From assembly GCF_020400585.1 (NCBI RefSeq), contig NZ_JAINVF010000031.1:1-64000 (forward strand): a DNA stretch of 64,000 nt, written 5' to 3'. A program made the position numbers and the translations under genes. A model generated the notes under the pieces. The model searched no databases and was not told the origin of the DNA. It worked only from the letters and a program-made list of their open reading frames with translations. The first letter of the stretch is position 1; each line of letters starts with the position of its first letter. This stretch comes from Streptomyces sp. NK08204 (GTDB lineage: Bacteria; Actinomycetota; Actinomycetes; Streptomycetales; Streptomycetaceae). Shown piece after piece: positions 60,146-64,000 of the stretch.

Positions 60146-60856
60146 ATGTCCACGCCCCGCACGGCGCTGCGCCGCGCCGCAGCCGTCACCGCCCTGGCCG
60201 CCGCCGGACTCCTCACGGCGGCCGGCGCCGCCTCCGCGCACGTCACCGTCCACCCGGAGAGCTACCCCGGGGGAGCCACGGACGGCGTGCTCACCTTCCG
60301 AGTCCCCAACGAGGAGGACAGCGCCGCCACCACCAAGGTGCAGGTCTTCCTGCCCACCGACCACCCCGTCCTCGGCGTCCTGGTCCGCCCGCAGGACGGC
60401 TGGACCCCCAAGGTGACCACCACCAGGCTCAGAACACCGGTCAGGACCGACGACGGCACCGTCACCGAGGCCGTCTCCGAGATCACCTTCACCGGCGGGA
60501 GGATCGGCGCCGGGCAGTACGAGGACTTCGACATCGCCTTCGGACAGCTGCCCGACGACACCGGCCAGTTGACGTTCAAGACGCTCCAGACCTACTCCGA
60601 CGGCAAGGTCGCCCGCTGGATCGAGGAACCGGCCGGCGGGGAAGAGCAGGAGAACCCGGCGCCGGTGATCAAGCTCACGGCCGGTGGCCGGACGCCGGCG
60701 GCAGCAGCCACGCCCGGCGCCGACCGGGCTGCCGAGGAGGCCGACGCGAGCGACTCCACCGCCCGTGGCCTGGGCATCGCCGGGCTCGTGACCGGCGTAC
60801 TGGGACTGGCGGCGGCGGGCTTCGCCGTCGTACGGAGCCGCTCAGCGCGCTCGTGA
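60146..60856 (+). CDS. YcnI-type copper-binding protein (DUF1775)
   Basis: The 236-residue protein starts at ATG 60146. The signal peptide ends ASA-HVTVHPESYPGG, so the mature N-terminus is His, the key ligand of the YcnI copper site. FRVPNEED, VQVFLPTDHPVLGVLVRP and GWTPKVTTTRL (with a conserved Trp) follow, then EITFTGGRIGAGQYEDFDI. A linker leads to a C-terminal membrane helix (LGIAGLVTGVLGLAAAGFAV). It is anchored on the outer face of the membrane and binds Cu(II), probably supporting copper uptake or delivery. Confidence 0.92.
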   Translation: MSTPRTALRRAAAVTALAAAGLLTAAGAASAHVTVHPESYPGGATDGVLTFRVPNEEDSAATTKVQVFLPTDHPVLGVLVRPQDGWTPKVTTTRLRTPVRTDDGTVTEAVSEITFTGGRIGAGQYEDFDIAFGQLPDDTGQLTFKTLQTYSDGKVARWIEEPAGGEEQENPAPVIKLTAGGRTPAAAATPGADRAAEEADASDSTARGLGIAGLVTGVLGLAAAGFAVVRSRSARS

Positions 60857-60877
60857 CCGCGGCACCGGCAGACGAAG

Positions 60878-60906
60878 GGGCCCGGCCCGGCCGCCGGTCC
60901 GGGCCC
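60878..60906. terminator. Hairpin between the convergent YcnI and phosphotransferase genes
   Basis: GGGCCCGG (60878-60885) and CCGGGCCC (60899-60906) pair around a 13-base loop between the convergent stops at 60856 and 60918. Confidence 0.65.
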
Positions 60907-60917
60907 TCCCGGTGTCT

Positions 60918-61697
60918 TCAGCGAGCAGCCCGCACCGGCGGCCCCTGCTCCGCCCGTGCCTTCGCCCGCGCCTCCTGCACGAGCGGACGGGAGGTGCGCC
61001 ACAGCCACAGCACATCCCGGCCGAAGGACCACACCAGCGAACCCAGCGCCAGCATGACGACCGCGACTTCCGCCGGGTGGGGCAGCAGTTCGCAGCCCGC
61101 CAGCAGCAGGCAGACGCCCTGGATCGCGGCGACCGTCTTGCGCGCGAAGGACGGCGGCAGCGGGGCGTTCAGCCAGGGGGCCACACGGGCCGCGGCGACA
61201 AACGCGTAGCGCATACCGCCGATCAGCAGCACCCACGCGCCCAGCCGCATCGACACGTACACGCTCAGTACCAGGATCAGGAACGCGTCCACCTCCATGT
61301 CGAAGCGGGCACCCAGCGCGGTGGAGGTGCCGGTGCGGCGGGCCACCTTGCCGTCGACGCCGTCGAGGAGCAGTGCCACCGCTGTCAGGGCGACCAGCAC
61401 GGTGACCGGCGGTGAGCTCTGGAAGGAGTCCGCGACCAGCGCCGTCACGCCGCCGACGAGGGTGGCCCGGCCGAGCGTGACCCGGTTGGCGGGCCCGAAC
61501 GAACGCGGCCGGGAGCGGAGCAGGGCGCGGGAGAGGACCGCCCAGGTGGCGAACGCGAACGCGAGCCCCGTCAGCCAGCCGGCCGGCCCCAGCCCGATCA
61601 CCGTGCCGAGCAGGGCGAGCAGCAGCAGCTGCACACCCGCCCCCACCGCGGTCTCCTGCTGGACCGGCCGCGCGTCATACGTGTTGTTCAGGGCCAC
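60918..61697 (-). CDS. CDP-alcohol phosphatidyltransferase family membrane enzyme
   Basis: The 259-residue protein starts at GTG 61697, with GGAGGG at good spacing. It has about six helices (QLLLLALLGTVIGLGPAGWL) and the complete family motif D-x2-D-G-x2-A-R-x8-G-x3-D-x3-D, read as LDGVDGKVARRTGTSTALG then ARFDMEVD. It transfers a phospho-group from a CDP-alcohol to an acceptor alcohol such as inositol phosphate or glycerol phosphate. It is divergent from the dehydrogenase-PTPS-glycosyltransferase set, sharing an intergenic region of about 106 bases, so a pathway link is possible. Confidence 0.9.
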   Translation of the reverse strand: MALNNTYDARPVQQETAVGAGVQLLLLALLGTVIGLGPAGWLTGLAFAFATWAVLSRALLRSRPRSFGPANRVTLGRATLVGGVTALVADSFQSSPPVTVLVALTAVALLLDGVDGKVARRTGTSTALGARFDMEVDAFLILVLSVYVSMRLGAWVLLIGGMRYAFVAAARVAPWLNAPLPPSFARKTVAAIQGVCLLLAGCELLPHPAEVAVVMLALGSLVWSFGRDVLWLWRTSRPLVQEARAKARAEQGPPVRAAR

Positions 61698-61803
61698 CGC
61701 CCACCCTCCGCCGAGTGACAGATCCGATCGACGCCGCGTACTGTGCGCGGCCTGTGCACTTCTCGGTACGTGAACAGCTACCCGATCGTTCAGGAGGATG
61801 CCG

Positions 61804-62787
61804 GTGAACCGGTCGGCTCGCGCGTTCTGGCTCCGCTCGCCCGGCCACGGCGAGCTGCGCGACCTCACGCTGCCGGAGCCCGCCGAGGGCGAGGTGCTGG
61901 TGCGTGCACTGTACTCCGGGATCAGCCGGGGCACGGAGACGCTGGTCTTCCGCGGCGGGGTACCCCACTCCCAACGCACCTTGATGCGGGCACCTTTCCA
62001 GGAGGGCGACTTCCCCGGTCCGGTGAAGTACGGCTACCTGAACGTCGGGGTGGTGGAGCAGGGGCCGGACGCGCTGGTCGGTCGTACCGTCTTCTGCCTG
62101 TACCCGCACCAGAGCCGTTACGTCGTCCCGGTGAGCGCGGTGACCGTGGTGCCCGAACGGGTGCCCGCCGGACGGGCCGTGCTCGCCGGGACCGTGGAGA
62201 CCGCCGTCAACGCCCTGTGGGACGCCGCGCCGCTGGCCGGCGACCGCATCGCGGTCGTCGGTGGCGGCATGGTCGGCTGCGCGGTGGCCGCGCTGCTCGC
62301 CAGATTCCCGGGGGTACGACTGCAACTCGTCGACGCCGACCCGGCCCGCGCGCGAACCGCCGGGGCGCTCGGCGTCGACTTCGCCACCCCCGCGGACGCC
62401 CTCGGCGCCTGCGACCTCGTCGTCCACGCCAGCGCCACCGAGGCGGGCCTCGCCCGCTCCCTCGAACTCCTCGCCGCCGAGGGCACGGTCGTGGAGCTGA
62501 GCTGGTACGGCGACCGGCGCGTCGCGCTGCCGCTCGGGGAGCACTTCCACTCGCGCCGGCTCGCCGTGCGCGCCAGCCAGGTCGGCACCGTCTCCCCGGC
62601 CGCACGCCCCGGCCGCACCCACGCCGACCGGATGGCCCTCGCCCTCGACCTGCTCGCCGATCCGGCGCTGGACGCGCTCATCACCGGGGAGAGCGCCTTC
62701 GAGGAACTCCCCGAGGTCATGCCGAAGCTGGCGTCCGGCCGGATCCCGGCGCTGTGCCACCGCATCCGGTACGGCGACGCGCCCTGA
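61804..62787 (+). CDS. Zinc-type alcohol dehydrogenase-like (MDR) oxidoreductase
   Basis: The 327-residue protein has an MDR layout: a GroES-like N-terminus (GEVLVRALYSGISRGTET, YGYLNVGVVEQGPDALVG) and a Rossmann domain (DRIAVVGGGMVGCAVAALLA with GxGxxG, about 155-170, then LQLVDADPARARTAGALGVDF). The classical zinc cysteines are not evident at the Cys/His positions (SGISRGTE instead of GICGTD), so it is probably a non-zinc member. GTG 61804 sits 6 bases after AGGAGG and is preferred to the ATG at 61798, which abuts that site. It is the first gene of a plus-strand cluster. Confidence 0.85.
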   Translation: MNRSARAFWLRSPGHGELRDLTLPEPAEGEVLVRALYSGISRGTETLVFRGGVPHSQRTLMRAPFQEGDFPGPVKYGYLNVGVVEQGPDALVGRTVFCLYPHQSRYVVPVSAVTVVPERVPAGRAVLAGTVETAVNALWDAAPLAGDRIAVVGGGMVGCAVAALLARFPGVRLQLVDADPARARTAGALGVDFATPADALGACDLVVHASATEAGLARSLELLAAEGTVVELSWYGDRRVALPLGEHFHSRRLAVRASQVGTVSPAARPGRTHADRMALALDLLADPALDALITGESAFEELPEVMPKLASGRIPALCHRIRYGDAP

Positions 62788-62918
62788 CCCGGGAAAAAGG
62801 GTGAGACAGGGCTGAACACGGGAAGGCGAAGAGCCGTACTACACGTCAGCCCCCGTCAGGGAACCGGTCAGGCAACCGCCGGGGGGTGCCAGCCGCCGCG
62901 CACCTGGAGGATCGTTCC

Positions 62919-63317
62919 TTGTTCAGCATCACCGTCCGCGATCACATCATGATCGCCCACAGCTTCCGCGGCGACGTGTTCGGGCCCGCGCAGCGACTGC
63001 ACGGCGCCACCTTCCTCGTGGACGCCACCTTCCGCCGCGAGCAGCTGGACGAGGACAACATCGTCGTCGACATCGGCCTGGCCACCCGGGAACTGGGCGG
63101 CGTCGTCGGCGAGCTGAACTACCGCAACCTGGACGACGAGCCCGAGTTCGCCGGGATCAACACCTCCACCGAGTACCTCGCCAAGGTCATCGCCGACCGG
63201 CTCGCCGAACGGGTCCACAAGGGCGCCCTCGGCGAAGGCGCCAAGGGCCTCGCGGGCATCATGGTCACGCTGCACGAGTCGCACATCGCCTGGGCGAGTT
63301 ACGAGCGTGGCCTGTGA
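62919..63317 (+). CDS. 6-pyruvoyl-tetrahydropterin synthase-like protein with altered metal site
   Basis: The 132-residue protein starts at TTG 62919, 9 bases after GGAGG. The fold pattern is PTPS/QueD: DHIMIAHSFRGDVFGPAQRL then HGATFLVDATF, NIVVDIGLATRELG, YRNLDDEPEF, NTSTEYLAKVIADRL and HESHIAWASYERGL. The family binds zinc through three His (one in AAH, two in HGH); here the last is Ala (HGA), and the catalytic Cys before it is not obvious. Canonical lyase activity is therefore doubtful. It overlaps the next gene by 4 bases (GTGA). Confidence 0.85.
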   Translation: MFSITVRDHIMIAHSFRGDVFGPAQRLHGATFLVDATFRREQLDEDNIVVDIGLATRELGGVVGELNYRNLDDEPEFAGINTSTEYLAKVIADRLAERVHKGALGEGAKGLAGIMVTLHESHIAWASYERGL

Positions 63318-64000
63318 CTGTCCCCCTTGCCCCGAAGGCCGGGACCGCCCCCACGTCCCTGCGCACCGCGCACTTCGTCATGCCGGGCGGTGTCGACGAC
63401 CCGGCCGCGCCCAGCGGCGGCAACGCCTACGACCGCCGGGTCTGCCTCGACCTGCCCGGCTTCGGCTGGCGGGCCGAGCGGCACACCGCGCCCGGCAGCT
63501 GGCCGTGCCCGGCCCGGGACGACCGCGAGCGCCTCGCCCGCACCCTGGCGGCCCTGCCGGACGACTCCGTCGTCCTGCTCGACGGCCTGGTCGGCTGCGC
63601 GGCCCCCGAGATCGTCGTCCCCGAGGCGCGGCGGCTGCGGCTCGCGGTGCTGGTGCACCTGCCCCTCGGTGACGAGACCGGCCTCGAACCGGCCCTGGCC
63701 GCCCGTCTGGACGCCCGCGAGCGGGACGTGCTGCGGGCGGTGCCCGCGGTGGTCGCCACCAGCGACTGGGCCGTCCGCCGCCTGGTCTCGCATCACGGAC
63801 TCGCCCCCGAACGGGTGCACGCCGCCGCGCCAGGCACCGACATCGCCCCCCTCGCGCCCGGTACCGACGGCGTCTCCCGCCTGCTGTGCGTGGCATCCGT
63901 GACCCCGCGCAAGGGCCAGCACCGGCTGGTCGAGGCCCTCGCCGCGGTACGGGACCTGCCGTGGACCTGCGAGTGCGTCGGCGGACTCGGCCAGGACCCC
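63314..64000 (+). CDS. Glycosyltransferase family 4-like (GT-B), 3' part outside window
   Basis: At least 229 residues are visible from GTG 63314. The N-terminal Rossmann half (SVVLLDGLVGCAAPEIV, RLAVLVHLPLGDETG, VVATSDWAVRRLVSHHG) leads to VHAAAPGTDIAPLAPG and the start of the donor-binding half, LLCVASVTPRKGQHRLVEAL, characteristic of GT4 enzymes. The frame is open at the window edge. Translational coupling to the PTPS-like gene suggests the pterin-type product or a related molecule may be glycosylated. Confidence 0.88.
   Translation, partial: MTVPLAPKAGTAPTSLRTAHFVMPGGVDDPAAPSGGNAYDRRVCLDLPGFGWRAERHTAPGSWPCPARDDRERLARTLAALPDDSVVLLDGLVGCAAPEIVVPEARRLRLAVLVHLPLGDETGLEPALAARLDARERDVLRAVPAVVATSDWAVRRLVSHHGLAPERVHAAAPGTDIAPLAPGTDGVSRLLCVASVTPRKGQHRLVEALAAVRDLPWTCECVGGLGQDP

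Overview
The window is a piece of a high-GC actinobacterial chromosome, almost certainly Streptomyces or a close relative. The coding signal is strongly GC-rich at third codon positions, GTG and TTG starts are common, and the gene families are typical of the genus: secreted SGNH and class-2 lipases, an L,D-transpeptidase with Ig-like domains, a SpoIIE-type phosphatase with a fused HATPase, roadblock proteins and a Ser/Thr kinase. Everything below was read from the sequence alone; family names come from motif recognition, not from a search.

Layout. 0-7 kb is an insertion-sequence-rich strip. It holds two broken IS630 transposases, a secreted nuclease/phosphatase-fold protein with a beta-trefoil domain, an EcsC-like protein, an ArsR regulator coupled to a metallo-beta-lactamase-fold hydrolase, a small anchored protein and one apparently complete IS5-family element, plus two decayed ends of related elements. 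7.2-28.3 kb looks like a defence or DNA-transaction island. On the minus strand, in transcription order, are an HTH-fused N6-adenine methylase, hsdM-hsdS-hsdR (translationally coupled), a tail-anchored DnaJ-type zinc-finger protein, an anti-sigma-like HATPase, a Ser/Thr kinase and a toxin-fold/UvrD helicase fusion. On the plus strand are a HelD/UvrD-like helicase with an extra C-terminal domain and a coupled small ORF, facing an endonuclease-VII-type protein. 28.5-32.9 kb holds an exported ammonia-lyase-fold protein that appears to lack its cofactor-forming Ala-Ser-Gly triad, a leaderless methyltransferase, a small exported protein and IS debris.

33-37 kb is a tight operon of three alpha/beta hydrolases (secreted lipase, abhydrolase, carboxylesterase). 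37-43 kb has a HIT-like protein, a PH-like membrane protein, an L,D-transpeptidase and a CPA1-type Na+/H+ antiporter. 42.8-48.7 kb is a module of a DUF4034-like protein, an HSP90/HtpG-type chaperone and a 978-residue helical-repeat protein whose start codon overlaps the chaperone stop. 49-57.4 kb carries an SGNH lipase, a multidomain SpoIIE phosphatase, an extracellular solute-binding lipoprotein and a three-gene roadblock/PATAN-like set. 57.6-64 kb carries an MFS transporter, a YcnI-type copper-binding protein with a membrane partner, a CDP-alcohol phosphotransferase, and the start of an uncharacterised cluster: a dehydrogenase, a pyruvoyl-tetrahydropterin-synthase-like protein with altered zinc ligands and a glycosyltransferase that runs off the window.

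Best candidates for undescribed biology: the exported lyase-fold protein without the MIO triad (28.5-30.3 kb); the dehydrogenase/PTPS-like/glycosyltransferase cluster (61.8-64 kb); the HTH-methylase whose promoter carries CGTCAAA boxes, upstream of a type I restriction operon (13.3-22.3 kb); the helicase fusions (7.2-9.4 and 23.2-26.8 kb); and the HSP90-repeat protein pair.
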